Positions 1 through 9,098 of a stretch of DNA of 49,894 bases are shown piece by piece. The stretch's first letter is position 1. Each line of letters begins with the position of its first letter. The notes below the pieces were generated by a model. The model was not told the origin of the DNA, did no database searches, and saw only the letters and a program-made list of their open reading frames with translations. A program made the position numbers and the translations under genes. This DNA is from an uncultured Collinsella sp. (GTDB taxonomy: Bacteria > Actinomycetota > Coriobacteriia > Coriobacteriales > Coriobacteriaceae), in the NCBI GenBank assembly GCA_902491895.1, contig CABUJH010000009.1:1-49894 (forward strand). Reading direction: 5' to 3'.

Positions 1-856
1 CGGAGCGCTTCTTGTTGTAGACGTGCTCGAGCACGGTGTAGTCGATGCCGTCGGGATCCTCGATCCAGCCGTGGGTGTCGGAGCAGGCGAGCACCTTGCC
101 GCCGAGCTGGGAGACCTTCTGGACGGCGTAGATAGCGACGTTGCCGGAGCCATGAACGACGACGTTCTTGCCCTCGAAGGAGTCACCGCGGCTCTTGAGG
201 TACTCGTCCACAAAGTAAACCAGACCGTAACCGGTGGCCTCGGTACGGGCAAGCGAGCCGCCAAAGGAGAGGCCCTTGCCGGTAAGGACGCCGGTCCACT
301 CGTTGGTCAGGCGCTTGTACTGACCGAACAGGTAGGCAACCTCGCGGCCGCCAACGCCCAGGTCGCCGGCGGGAACGTCGGTGTTGGGGCCGATGTGGCG
401 ATAGAGCTCGGTCATGAAGGACTGGCAGAAGTGCATGATCTCGTTGTTGGACTTGCCCTTGGGGTCAAAGTCGGAACCGCCCTTGCCTCCGCCCATGGGA
501 AGGGTGGTCAGGCTGTTCTTGAGGATCTGCTCCAGGCCCAGGAACTTGAGCATGCCCAGGGTGACCGTCGGGTTAAAGCGCAGGCCGCCCTTGTAGGGTC
601 CAATGGCAGAGTTGAACTCGACGCGGTAGCCGCGGTTGACCTGGACCTTGCCCTGATCGTCGACCCAAGGGACACGGAACATGACGATGCGCTCGGGCTC
701 GACGAGGCGCTCAAGCAGGGCGGCCTCCTCGTACTCGGGATGGGCGTCGAGCGCCGGCTGGATGGTGCCGAGGATCTCGGTCGCGGCCTGGATGAACTCA
801 GGCTGCTCGGGATAGCGGGCCTTGAGCTCTTCGAGAACTTTCTGCGTGTAGCTCAT
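1..856 (-). CDS. gdhA: NADP-type glutamate dehydrogenase (3' end cut by window edge)
   Basis: Glutamate dehydrogenase interconverts 2-oxoglutarate plus ammonia and glutamate in the cytoplasm. About 285 N-terminal residues are visible and the C-terminal third lies outside the window. The reading shows the family glycine-rich catalytic segment PMGGGKGGSDFDPKG with its lysine, the PAGDLGVGGRE active-site segment, and the start of the nucleotide-binding fold at VVHGSGNVA. The start ATG at 856 follows TTGGAGGAAGC, a strong ribosome site. The hexameric bacterial form is the best match; NADP rather than NAD use is inferred from overall similarity. It is read away from the selenium genes and is probably an independent unit. 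Confidence 0.95.
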   Translation of the reverse strand, partial: MSYTQKVLEELKARYPEQPEFIQAATEILGTIQPALDAHPEYEEAALLERLVEPERIVMFRVPWVDDQGKVQVNRGYRVEFNSAIGPYKGGLRFNPTVTLGMLKFLGLEQILKNSLTTLPMGGGKGGSDFDPKGKSNNEIMHFCQSFMTELYRHIGPNTDVPAGDLGVGGREVAYLFGQYKRLTNEWTGVLTGKGLSFGGSLARTEATGYGLVYFVDEYLKSRGDSFEGKNVVVHGSGNVAIYAVQKVSQLGGKVLACSDTHGWIEDPDGIDYTVLEHVYNKKRS

Positions 857-1070
857 GCTTCCTCCAATGATGGGAAACGAAAAGTGTCGGTCGCGGCACC
901 CCATGCGCCGCGAGCTTTATCGTGTATGGATAATATCGCACTGTTGCGGGAAAGTTTCGCATAAGCCGACGAGCAGATGTTTCGTTTTGATTACGATGCA
1001 GGTAGAGGCGTTTTTGTGTGCCTGACATGCAAAACCCGTGTTTCAAACCTGTTTCGTCCACGTGTTCCAA

Positions 1071-1105
1071 ACCACCACATTGGGGACAGGCACCTTTGTG
1101 GTGGT
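1071..1105. repeat. Intergenic palindrome, family C
   Basis: ACCACCACA at 1071-1079 is matched by TGTGGTGGT at 1097-1105, enclosing a GGGGACAGG core. It lies in the 257-base gap between the DUF3343 stop and gdhA. The GGGACAG core resembles the centre of the palindromes at 33188 and 43411, so it may belong to the same wider class of extragenic repeats. Only one copy was seen here. Confidence 0.5.
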
Positions 1106-1113
1106 GCCGGTGG

Positions 1114-1509
1114 CTAGAGGACGAGCTGATGGTAGTCGGCGGGGGATATGCGGCCTTCGGTGGCAGCGCGGAAGGCGGCGAGCGCATCGCCCGAGAACGG
1201 CATGGCCCAGCACAGACCGCAACCTGCGGTAATTGAGCCGGGCAAAGGCATAATGCGCCCAGGCACGCCGGCATCCAGGCACAGCTGCTCGCATTCCATC
1301 ACATCGAAGGTACTGTCAAACGACACGATAATCTTGCGCTCGCGGTCGAGAGCATCACCGGATGGGCCTTCGCGGTGTGCCTCACGATACGCCGCGGCGG
1401 CCGCTTCCTCTTCCGCAGTATGACCACAGCCACCGCAGCCGCAGGTACAGGGCTCGGAACCATCGCAAGTGCAAGGCTCTCCCGTGTCGGGGCAAATATC
1501 GTGAGACAT
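1114..1509 (-). CDS. DUF3343 putative Se/S carrier-like protein with Cys-rich N terminus
   Basis: The 131-residue protein has two parts. Residues 1-30 hold seven cysteines (6, 13, 15, 21, 23, 25, 28) in CxC and CxxC spacings. Residues 58-131 resemble the DUF3343 family, described as putative Se/S carrier-like, with the shared segments CEQLC, PGRIMPLPG and AGCGLCW. A shorter paralogue without the Cys-rich part lies at 29129-29380 in the other selenium operon. It is the last gene after selA, selB, selC and mobA, 15 bases downstream of mobA, with ribosome site GGAGTTGCC before the ATG. A role in moving selenium or sulfur is inferred from family name and context only. Confidence 0.75.
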   Translation of the reverse strand: MSHDICPDTGEPCTCDGSEPCTCGCGGCGHTAEEEAAAAAYREAHREGPSGDALDRERKIIVSFDSTFDVMECEQLCLDAGVPGRIMPLPGSITAGCGLCWAMPFSGDALAAFRAATEGRISPADYHQLVL

Positions 1510-1524
1510 GGCAACTCCAATCGT

Positions 1525-2157
1525 CTAGGCGAGTAACTCGGCCGCCGCAAACTCCTCGGGCGTATTGACGTTCTCGAAGCAGAGCGTCGAGCCCGCGGCC
1601 CTAACGATCTGCGGCTCATCCATATAACCAGCCTGAACGCGATTGATCAGGCAGCGAATGCGCTGGCGGTCGCAGGCGAGAAGCTCTTGGGCAACCGGCG
1701 CACACGCGTCACGGCGCCAGACGGCGCAAAGCGGCTCAATCCCCCGCTCCCCGCGCGGCACGCACACGTCGAGTGCCTCGGCCTCGACACAGCCGGCAAG
1801 GGCACCGATTAGCTCTGAAGAGACAAACGGCATATCACAGGCGACGATAGCAACGAGAGGCAGCCGGGCCGCAGTCAGCGAACTCGCGATGCCGCGCATG
1901 GCGCCCGCCGGCCCCTCAAGGTCCGACACTATTCGCGGCACCAGGCCGCCAAACGCGCGCTCCTCAAGGTAGGCAAGCTCGCTGGGACGCGAAGTCGTCA
2001 CGACCAACTCGCCGGCAACTGTCGCCAGCCGACCCAGCACGCGCTCGATGAGCGGTTCGCCGCAAAACGTCATGCGCGCCTTATCGCGGCCCATGCGTGA
2101 GGACAGCCCGCCCGCTTGGACGACACAAGAAAGATCGGCCCGTCTTACGGTAGTCAT
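1525..2157 (-). CDS. mobA: Molybdenum cofactor guanylyltransferase MobA
   Basis: MobA joins GMP from GTP to molybdopterin to make the guanine dinucleotide form of the cofactor used by formate dehydrogenase and related enzymes. The 210-residue protein opens with the nucleotidyltransferase signature QAGGLSSRMGRDKA and carries ACDMPFV further on. The open frame continues upstream to 2391, but that would run through tRNA-Sec. The ATG at 2157 follows a GGGGGTGG ribosome site and matches where family members begin. It lies between selC and the DUF3343 gene in a unit that supports the molybdo-selenoenzymes of this window. Confidence 0.92.
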   Translation of the reverse strand: MTTVRRADLSCVVQAGGLSSRMGRDKARMTFCGEPLIERVLGRLATVAGELVVTTSRPSELAYLEERAFGGLVPRIVSDLEGPAGAMRGIASSLTAARLPLVAIVACDMPFVSSELIGALAGCVEAEALDVCVPRGERGIEPLCAVWRRDACAPVAQELLACDRQRIRCLINRVQAGYMDEPQIVRAAGSTLCFENVNTPEEFAAAELLA

Positions 2158-2312
2158 ACGGCAAACCACCCCCATCGGCATGCTCAAAACCCGGCATGCG
2201 AAGCCAAATACCGTCGCCGATAAAGCGAGCGGCACGGCAAACCCATGCAAAAACAAAACAGCGCCTTTGCGGCACGCAGCAAGACCGCGAGCACAAAAGC
2301 GCTGGTAGCGTA

Positions 2313-2409
2313 TGGCGGGAACGTATGTGAATCGAACACATCCAAGACGTTTTGCACGCCTCGCAACGGTTTTGAGGACCGCGGAGCCCACCGGAGCCCA
2401 TCCGTTCCC
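2313..2409 (-). tRNA. selC: tRNA-Sec (UCA anticodon)
   Basis: The 97-nt gene has a 7-nt anticodon loop CCTCAAA with anticodon TCA on a CGGT/ACCG stem. The D stem is long, six pairs with GGGCTC on both sides of CGGT (two G-U pairs). A long variable arm pairs AGGCGT with ACGTCT. The T stem ATGTG/CACAT carries loop TTCGATT. The acceptor is GGGAACG/CGTTCCC, with a G-A mismatch at the eighth position, and GCCA is encoded at the 3' end. These are the hallmarks of bacterial selenocysteine tRNA. It lies 36 bases after the selB stop and supplies the UGA-decoding tRNA for fdhF and selD. Confidence 0.97.
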
Positions 2410-2445
2410 AAGTGCGGCGGTATTTTACCAAACCGAGCAGCCAAT

Positions 2446-4413
2446 CTAGCGCAGGGAGCGCAGGCCGCCGGCGTCCTTGTCGAGCACCGTAAAGCGCACG
2501 GCATCCAGGTGCTCCAAGATGCTGATGGCACGTTTGCGCGACACACCCAGCGCCTCGCGCAGCACGCTCGTGGTGGCAGCACCGCCGGCTTCGGCGATGA
2601 CGGCGGCGACGAGCTCGCGCGCGTGAGCCTCAGCGGCAGCGGACAGGGCAACGTCGCGCTCGACCTTAACGATCGAGCGGTTGAGCGAAAGCTCGCGCAG
2701 GGCACGCGTCATGGCGTCGCGGCCGAGCTGCAGCTGTTCGCCCACCTCGGGAAGCGCCGGTGCATCGAGGCCGGCTTCGTCCAGCAAGGCAACGATACGT
2801 TCGCAGGCCTCGCGCACCACACGCGCCGCGGCGGCAGCGGAGTGCGGGTCGAATACCTCGGCACCCTCGGCGGCGCACACGCCACGCGAGCAGCCCTCGG
2901 CAATCAGAGCCGCGGCAACGACTTCATCGGCGGCAGGCCACGCAGCATGGGCGACGGCGCCGGGCGTAAAGCCCGTCTCCTTAGGAGACGCTGTGTGCAT
3001 GGCTGACAGGGTCGCCGCCAGTGCGTCCATCGCAGCGTCGAGCACAGCGGCATTCGTATACAGCGTACCGCCCGAGCCGGCAAGCTCGCGAACAACACCT
3101 CGCGCCACCAACCCGTGCAGTGCGGCATCGGCCTCGCCGACACCAAGATCCAAAGCCTCGGCAACAACAACCGCCGTAACCGGCAGCGTCTGCAGCGCCA
3201 GCCAAGCGCCCACACCGCCCGCGATATCGCCGGACTCGATCGTCGCATACAGCGCACGCTCTCCTTCGGCAAGCTCGCGCGAGCGACGGCAGCGCGAAAG
3301 CAGCACACGCCCGCCGCCAATAAGCATAACGGGCGAATACGACAGCACCACGGCATGGTCTCCGGCTCGCAGCGGCAGCGGCTCCTCCAAGCGCACCTGT
3401 ACGGTACGGGTCTCGCCCACCGCCATGGGGGCCTCGCCCTCCAAAAGCATGATGCGGCCGCCGACCTCGGCCGTACCCGCCATCACGTGCACACGCGCAC
3501 CCGACTCGAGCACGCGCGGCTTGGCTCCCTCGCGACCCAAATACGTAAACGCCATCATAAAGCGCAGCGTCTGGCCAAAGCGACCCGCCACACTGAGCAT
3601 CTCACCGCGATCGAGCGCGGCGACGCCGTCACCAACCAGGTTGAGCGCCACACGCTGACCGGGAAGCGCCTGCTGCGTGTCGCCATGCACTTGGATCCCG
3701 CGTACGCGGCAGGCCGTGCGCGACGGCAGCGCGACGAGCTCATCGCCCACCGCAACCGGCGCATCGTGCAGTGTCCCTGTCACGACGGTGCCGGCGCCCT
3801 TGATCGTAAAGCAGCGGTCAATCGGCAAGCGCGGCGCAGCATCGGTGCGCTCGGCACGGTCGCGGCAGGAATCCCAGCAGGCACCGACCTGATCGTCAAG
3901 CGCGGCCAGCAGCGCGTCAATCCCCTCGCCGGTCTTGGACGACACGGGGACCATCGGCGCGCCCGCAAACACGGTACCCGACAAAAAGTCATCGACATCG
4001 AGCTCGGCAAGCTCGGTCATCTCGGCGTCGGCCAGGTCGCACATCGTCAACGCGACCACCATATGCGTAACGCCCAGCAGCTCCAGCACATGCACGTGCT
4101 CGCGGGTCTGCGGCATCACGCCCTCGACAGCCGAAACCACCAGCACCGCCACGTCGATGCCCGTGGCGCCCTGCACCATGGCGCGCAAGTAATGCGCGTG
4201 GCCCGGCACGTCGACCAGGCCAACGATCTTGCCGCTCGGCAGTGCCAGCTCGCCAAAGCCCAGCTCCACGGTCATACCGCGACGGCGCTCAACCTCCAGA
4301 CGGTCGGGATTCTTGCCGGTCAGCGCCTCGATCAGTGCCGACTTACCGTGGTCGACGTGACCCGCCGTGCCAACGATAACGGGACACTCCACCAGCGCTT
4401 TAACCTCACTCAT
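2446..4413 (-). CDS. selB: Selenocysteine-specific elongation factor SelB
   Basis: SelB binds GTP, Sec-tRNA-Sec and the SECIS hairpin to deliver selenocysteine at UGA. The 655-residue protein begins with the G1 loop GTAGHVDHGKSALIEALTG, followed by RRGMTVELGF and DVPGHAHYLRAM (G3), as in EF-Tu-like SelB proteins. The C-terminal part has the length expected for winged-helix domains that bind SECIS RNA. Its ATG overlaps the selA stop as ATGA (4410-4413), so translation is probably coupled. The adjacent selC completes the decoding unit. Slightly longer than the E. coli protein. Confidence 0.97.
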   Translation of the reverse strand: MSEVKALVECPVIVGTAGHVDHGKSALIEALTGKNPDRLEVERRRGMTVELGFGELALPSGKIVGLVDVPGHAHYLRAMVQGATGIDVAVLVVSAVEGVMPQTREHVHVLELLGVTHMVVALTMCDLADAEMTELAELDVDDFLSGTVFAGAPMVPVSSKTGEGIDALLAALDDQVGACWDSCRDRAERTDAAPRLPIDRCFTIKGAGTVVTGTLHDAPVAVGDELVALPSRTACRVRGIQVHGDTQQALPGQRVALNLVGDGVAALDRGEMLSVAGRFGQTLRFMMAFTYLGREGAKPRVLESGARVHVMAGTAEVGGRIMLLEGEAPMAVGETRTVQVRLEEPLPLRAGDHAVVLSYSPVMLIGGGRVLLSRCRRSRELAEGERALYATIESGDIAGGVGAWLALQTLPVTAVVVAEALDLGVGEADAALHGLVARGVVRELAGSGGTLYTNAAVLDAAMDALAATLSAMHTASPKETGFTPGAVAHAAWPAADEVVAAALIAEGCSRGVCAAEGAEVFDPHSAAAAARVVREACERIVALLDEAGLDAPALPEVGEQLQLGRDAMTRALRELSLNRSIVKVERDVALSAAAEAHARELVAAVIAEAGGAATTSVLREALGVSRKRAISILEHLDAVRFTVLDKDAGGLRSLR

Positions 4414-5867
4414 CGAGCAATCGCCTTCTTAACGCACGCGACGAGCGTCGTTGCCGTCGTCTCGATATCGCGGTCGCCCACGAGCGTACGCACGTCAAAC
4501 AGAATGCGGTCATGCGAGGCGCGCGTGACGACCGGCGTGTCGAAATCTTGGACGAGCGAGCGCTTGAGCGCGTCAACGGAAAGACGCTCATCGACAAGAC
4601 GCACGGCAACGCACATGGTGGGCAGCTCGACGGTAGGCAGCGAGCCGCCGCCAGGAGTCGACGACTCCTCGACGATTTCCACCTGCACGGCACACGGGCA
4701 GCCAGCCTTATCGAGACCCGCCACCATCAGCTCGCGCAGCTTACGCGCGCGACGATCCAGATGAGCCTGCGGCAGCGTAAGCATGTTGAGCACCGGCACC
4801 TCGCGATGGGCCACATCCGCCCCATCCATGTAAATGCGCAATGTGGCCTCGAGCGCCGCCAGCGCGAGCTTGCCCGGACGCAGGGCACGCATAAGCGGAT
4901 GCGACCCGCAGGCCTGGACCAGATCGCGACGACCCATGATAATGCCCGCCTGTGCAGCACCGAGCAGCTTATCGCCCGAGCACGACACGATATCGAGCCC
5001 CGCCGCGACCGAAGCCGGCGTGGGCTCCTCACCGCCGCGCACCAGGATGTCATCGGGCAAAAGTGCGCCCGACCCTTGATCCTCGTAGAACAGCAGGCCA
5101 TGCTTGTGGGCCAGGGCGGCAAGCTCCCGAGAGCCCACCTCCTCGTGGAAGCCCTCGATGCGATAGTTGGAAGGATGGACCTTGAGGATCATCGCCGTAT
5201 CGGGCGTGATGGCGCGCTCGTAGTCGCTCAAATGCGTGCGGTTGGTGGCCCCGACCTCGACGAGCTTGGCACCCGAGGCCTCCATAACATCGGGGATACG
5301 GAAGCTGCCGCCGATCTCGACAAGCTCGCCGCGGCTGACGATGACCTCCTTGCCCGCGGCATGGGTCGCCAGCACCAACAGCACGGCGGCCGCGTTATTG
5401 TTAACGACCAGCGCGTCCTCGGCACCGGTAAGCGAACGGATGAGCTGCGCGGCGTGCTCCTTGCGCGACCCGCGCGAGCAGGTGTCCACGCTGTACTCGA
5501 GTGTGCTGTAGCCGCGCGCGACCTCGGCCACGGCCTTGGCGGCCGACTCCGCGAGCGGGGCTCGACCCAGATTGGTATGGATGACCACGCCTGTCGCGTT
5601 GACGGCAGGGCGCAGGCTCGGCAGCGCGGAGCGATGCGCACGCCATTCGATGGCCGAGGCCAGCTCGCGCCTGGAACGCGGGGCGGCACCGGCACGAATT
5701 GCGGCGCGCTCCTCGTCGAGCTCGGCCGTGACGGCGGCATGGACCACCGCGTCACAGGTCTCCCCCGCCGCCTTCATAACCGGCCACTCTGCGAGCAGCT
5801 CGTTGACGGAGGGGATGGCGCGCAGGCGGGCGCGCACCTCATCGGACATGTTCTGGCTATCGCTCAT
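4410..5867 (-). CDS. selA: L-seryl-tRNA(Sec) selenium transferase SelA
   Basis: SelA is the PLP enzyme that converts Ser-tRNA-Sec to Sec-tRNA-Sec using selenophosphate. The 485-residue protein shows family segments VINATGVVIHTNLGRAPL-like (NATGVVIHTNLGRAP), VNNNAAAVLL, and the PLP lysine in SCSGDKLLGAAQ at about residue 300. The ATG at 5867 has ribosome site GAAAGG six bases upstream. A 76-base gap separates it from the upstream molybdoenzyme; a TTGACT box lies in that gap but its -10 partner is poor, so no promoter is claimed. selB follows with a four-base overlap. Confidence 0.97.
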   Translation of the reverse strand: MSDSQNMSDEVRARLRAIPSVNELLAEWPVMKAAGETCDAVVHAAVTAELDEERAAIRAGAAPRSRRELASAIEWRAHRSALPSLRPAVNATGVVIHTNLGRAPLAESAAKAVAEVARGYSTLEYSVDTCSRGSRKEHAAQLIRSLTGAEDALVVNNNAAAVLLVLATHAAGKEVIVSRGELVEIGGSFRIPDVMEASGAKLVEVGATNRTHLSDYERAITPDTAMILKVHPSNYRIEGFHEEVGSRELAALAHKHGLLFYEDQGSGALLPDDILVRGGEEPTPASVAAGLDIVSCSGDKLLGAAQAGIIMGRRDLVQACGSHPLMRALRPGKLALAALEATLRIYMDGADVAHREVPVLNMLTLPQAHLDRRARKLRELMVAGLDKAGCPCAVQVEIVEESSTPGGGSLPTVELPTMCVAVRLVDERLSVDALKRSLVQDFDTPVVTRASHDRILFDVRTLVGDRDIETTATTLVACVKKAIAR

Positions 5868-5943
5868 GTGCGGCCTTTCAAAACCAAAGGTGAATCAATC
5901 GTTCGAATGTCAAACTATCAGCCAATTCGATCAGCTGAGTCAA

Positions 5944-8061
5944 TTACTCGCTATTATCCTCGCGCGCCGCGATCTTTTCCACGCGAACGGCGTTTTCCTG
6001 GGTGAGCGCAGCGCCCGTCAACGGGTCCCAACGCAACGGCGTATGGTCGAGCGGCCCGACACCCAGGGCCTGCCGGCCGCCACTCTTAGCACCGAAAGCG
6101 CGTCCGCCGGGAGCGGCCGAGGTGAAGATGCACGCCGGATGCAGATAGGGCGTCGTCTCCACACGCACGCGGTCGCGGCCCATATCGCTCACGAGCTCGA
6201 CGATCTCGCCGTCGGCGATGCCCATGCGCGCAGCGGCATCGGCATTCATCTGCACGGCATCCAGGTCCGATCCAGCCTCGGCGGCACCCTGGGCCGCAAG
6301 CCTGCGCGAGGTGTGCGACTCAAAGGGACGGTTACCGCTAATGAGGCGAAACATCCCCGGGCCAGGCTCCACCATGGGAGCGATCCAGTTGGGTACACGA
6401 CCCATGCCGGCTCGTTCCCATACGTCGCTTGCCAGCGCAATCTTGCCGCCGGCAAGCGGAATCACCGGCTCACCCGTGCGCGTCGGCAGCGTTATGCCCG
6501 TATCGGCCCAGCCGCACTCCATGAGCTCGTCCAGATTGACCCCAAAAGGCGCCACCTGGGCAGCCGCCAGATCGTCAGACGTAAACTGGAAGTACTCGCC
6601 CACGCCACACGCCTGCGCCAGACCGGCAAAAATCTCCCGACCGGGACGTGTGTCGTCATGCTGCACAGGCAGCACGGCGTTGCGGTAGAACACGCGCGAA
6701 TCGTTGGCGCCCACGACCGTCCCCACGCCGCGGTCGGCCTCCAGATACGTCACGTCGGGCAGCACGAAGTCGGAAGCGCGCGCCGTCTCGGACCAGCGAA
6801 TATCAATCGTCACGAGCAAGTCGAGCTGCTGCAAGATGCCCAACCAAGCCTGCGCATTGCCATAGCCCGCACCGGGGTTACTGGCATAGACGATGAGCCC
6901 ACGCAAATCGCCGGCAAGAATCGACTGGCCGATGGTCGTGCACAGACCGCGCTCGGGGTCGACGAGCGGATAGCGTTCGGACCCCAACTTGGGCTCACGT
7001 GGCATCGACGGCGTCGCGAAACGCGCAGGGTCCAAATCGCCCAACGCAAGCGGTGTGGGCGGGTTGAGGGCACCGCCCGCATGTCCGATGCAGCCCAGCA
7101 GCACATCGACCAAACAGATAGCGCGCGCGGTCTGGGTGCTATTGGCATACGCGATACCGATGCCACCATGAAAGCCTGCATCCACCACAGCGGCAGGCGC
7201 GGCGGCAGCGAGATCGCGCGCCGTGGCGACAATCTCTGCGGCCGGCACGTCGCACATCGACTCGGCCCACTCGGGCGTCCAAGCACTGGCCGCCTGCGCC
7301 AGCTCGTCAAAGCCTGTGGCGTAGCGGTCCACGAACTCGTGATCGTACAGGTCCTCGGCTACCAGCACATGTGCGATACCCAGCAGCAACGCCAGATCGC
7401 ATCCAGGACGTACGCGCAGCCAGCGGTCGGCAAGCGCGGCCGAGCCGCTGCGCCGGGGATCAACCACGACGATCTTCGCCCCGCGCCGGCGCGCATCGTT
7501 GAGCGCGTCAACGGCCCCCATCGTCGACGAATCGACAATGGAACGCCCCAGGTACATGATGCAGTCGGTATGCGCAAGGTCGGAGGCGGGGCTATAGCCC
7601 AGGCTGTGCTCCCAACCGGTAAGTCGGCTTACCTCGCAGGCGCCGTCGGCACCGTACACGTTGGGCGAGCCCAGCGCATGCATAAAGCGATACGCCCAGT
7701 AACGGTCGAACGAGGGCACGCCGAGCGTCATGCCCAGCGCACGAGACCCGTGCTCATCAACAATCCCCAAAAGGCGCTCGGCAATCTGCGCGAGTGCTTC
7801 GTCCCAGCTCACCGCATCGAACCCCGAGCCATCAGCTCGGCGGCGCATGGGATGCAAAATCCGATCGCGCTCGTCAAACGGCATTGCCAGGCGATGCCGT
7901 CCGCGGGCGCACAGGGCACGCGCCGCACACGGATGCCCCGCAACCGGCAACTCGGCCACCACACGCCCATCCTCAACATGGGCCGCAAAGGCGCAATCGG
8001 CATAGCATCCCCCGCATGTCGTCACCACGGAGCGACCGTCATGCATAGCACTCGATGCCAT
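5944..8061 (-). CDS. Orphan molybdopterin oxidoreductase, Cys-ligand type
   Basis: This 705-residue protein belongs to the DMSO-reductase superfamily of bis-MGD molybdenum or tungsten enzymes. An N-terminal 4Fe-4S site is visible as C16, C19, C23 and C51. The segment GSPNVYGADGACEVS places a cysteine (C142) where the metal ligand sits, as in polysulfide or thiosulfate reductase-like members, while formate dehydrogenase has Sec there. There is no twin-arginine signal, so it should be cytoplasmic. No iron-sulfur or membrane partner subunit is next to it. The ATG at 8061 is chosen over an upstream TTG because GAAGGA precedes it. Substrate unknown; it sits between focA and selA. Confidence 0.85.
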   Translation of the reverse strand: MASSAMHDGRSVVTTCGGCYADCAFAAHVEDGRVVAELPVAGHPCAARALCARGRHRLAMPFDERDRILHPMRRRADGSGFDAVSWDEALAQIAERLLGIVDEHGSRALGMTLGVPSFDRYWAYRFMHALGSPNVYGADGACEVSRLTGWEHSLGYSPASDLAHTDCIMYLGRSIVDSSTMGAVDALNDARRRGAKIVVVDPRRSGSAALADRWLRVRPGCDLALLLGIAHVLVAEDLYDHEFVDRYATGFDELAQAASAWTPEWAESMCDVPAAEIVATARDLAAAAPAAVVDAGFHGGIGIAYANSTQTARAICLVDVLLGCIGHAGGALNPPTPLALGDLDPARFATPSMPREPKLGSERYPLVDPERGLCTTIGQSILAGDLRGLIVYASNPGAGYGNAQAWLGILQQLDLLVTIDIRWSETARASDFVLPDVTYLEADRGVGTVVGANDSRVFYRNAVLPVQHDDTRPGREIFAGLAQACGVGEYFQFTSDDLAAAQVAPFGVNLDELMECGWADTGITLPTRTGEPVIPLAGGKIALASDVWERAGMGRVPNWIAPMVEPGPGMFRLISGNRPFESHTSRRLAAQGAAEAGSDLDAVQMNADAAARMGIADGEIVELVSDMGRDRVRVETTPYLHPACIFTSAAPGGRAFGAKSGGRQALGVGPLDHTPLRWDPLTGAALTQENAVRVEKIAAREDNSE

Positions 8062-8168
8062 CTCGATTATTCCTTCCAACTCAGGGGCTCAACCCCACCG
8101 CACCACAGCTCTACCAACAGCTGCCGCGACGCAAAGCCCGCAGTATCCACCGCAGCAAGACACGAAGA

Positions 8169-8199
8169 GCCTCCCAAAAGGCAAACGCCCCCGGGAGGC
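8169..8199. terminator. Possible terminator hairpin after focA
   Basis: GCCTCCC (8169-8175) pairs with GGGAGGC (8193-8199), 20 bases beyond the focA stop. On the minus strand it is followed only by TCTTCG, so any terminator activity may be weak and read-through into the molybdoenzyme and sel genes is possible. Confidence 0.4.
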
Positions 8200-8219
8200 C
8201 CGTACGTCATTTCGGCTTA

Positions 8220-9059
8220 TTACGCCTCGGACTTCTTGGCGTAGATAAACCAGTAGCCGAGCGCGATCAGAACCGCGCCGCCCACGATGTTGCCCAGCGT
8301 GGCGGCGGATAGGTTAAACGCAATGCCCGCGACGTTGAGGGCATCGGCCCCGGCAACCTCGGCACCATAACCGCACGCGTGCATCACGGCGCCCATGGGC
8401 AAAAAGTACATGTTGGCAACGCAGTGCTCAAAACCGCAGGCCACAAAGGCGGCGATGGGCAGCAGAATGCCCACGACCTTATCGACCACGGTCTTGCCGG
8501 CGGTACCGATCCACACGGCCAGGCACACAAAGATGTTGCACAGGATGCCGCGGAAGAAGATCGTTACCCAGTCGATCGTCACCTTGCCGGCGGCGACGCT
8601 CACCATGGAGTTGGCGACCGCCTCGCCGTTGAGCTTATAGATGCCGGCCATGTACACCAAAAAGACGATGAACAGGGCACCGACAAAGTTACCGACCCAT
8701 ACGACAACCCAAGCCTTGAGCATCTGGACCAGGGTGATCTTTTTGCTCTTGAGCGCGCAGACCATAAGCGAGTTGCCGGTGAACAACTCGGCGCCGCACA
8801 CTAGCACCAGCACCAGGCCCAGGCAAAAACACAGGCCGCCCACGACGCGCTGAGCGCCCCAGCCCAGCGTGCTATCGCTCAAGAACACGGTAAAGAACAG
8901 GCCGCCGAAGGCGATGAACGCGCCGGCGAACATTGCCAACAGAAAGGCCTTAGCGACCGGCAGGTTAGCCTTGGTCACGCCGGCGGCCTCGGTCTTGGCC
9001 TCGATCGCGGCGGGCGCCAGGCAATCGGGAGCGGGATACTCCACCTTGGAATCTGCCAT
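8220..9059 (-). CDS. focA: Formate channel FocA (formate/nitrite transporter family)
   Basis: FocA moves formate across the cytoplasmic membrane, giving the hydrogenlyase its substrate. The 279-residue protein has six hydrophobic segments and strongly conserved FNT stretches: AGAFIAFGG, GNFVGALF, GFEHCVANMYF and FNLSAATLGNIVGGAV. The ATG at 9059 follows AGGAAAGAAG, so the 11-residue longer reading is rejected. It lies directly after the hyf and hycI genes, as in other formate hydrogenlyase loci (compare focB after hyf in E. coli). Nitrite as substrate is less likely given the neighbours. Confidence 0.95.
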   Translation of the reverse strand: MADSKVEYPAPDCLAPAAIEAKTEAAGVTKANLPVAKAFLLAMFAGAFIAFGGLFFTVFLSDSTLGWGAQRVVGGLCFCLGLVLVLVCGAELFTGNSLMVCALKSKKITLVQMLKAWVVVWVGNFVGALFIVFLVYMAGIYKLNGEAVANSMVSVAAGKVTIDWVTIFFRGILCNIFVCLAVWIGTAGKTVVDKVVGILLPIAAFVACGFEHCVANMYFLPMGAVMHACGYGAEVAGADALNVAGIAFNLSAATLGNIVGGAVLIALGYWFIYAKKSEA

Positions 9060-9098
9060 GTCAATCACTTCTTTCCTAACAAAATGGAACAAGTGCTC

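Noticed and set aside
2158..2391. N-terminal extension of MobA
   Set aside because: The extension would run across tRNA-Sec and has no family similarity; a good ribosome site precedes 2157.
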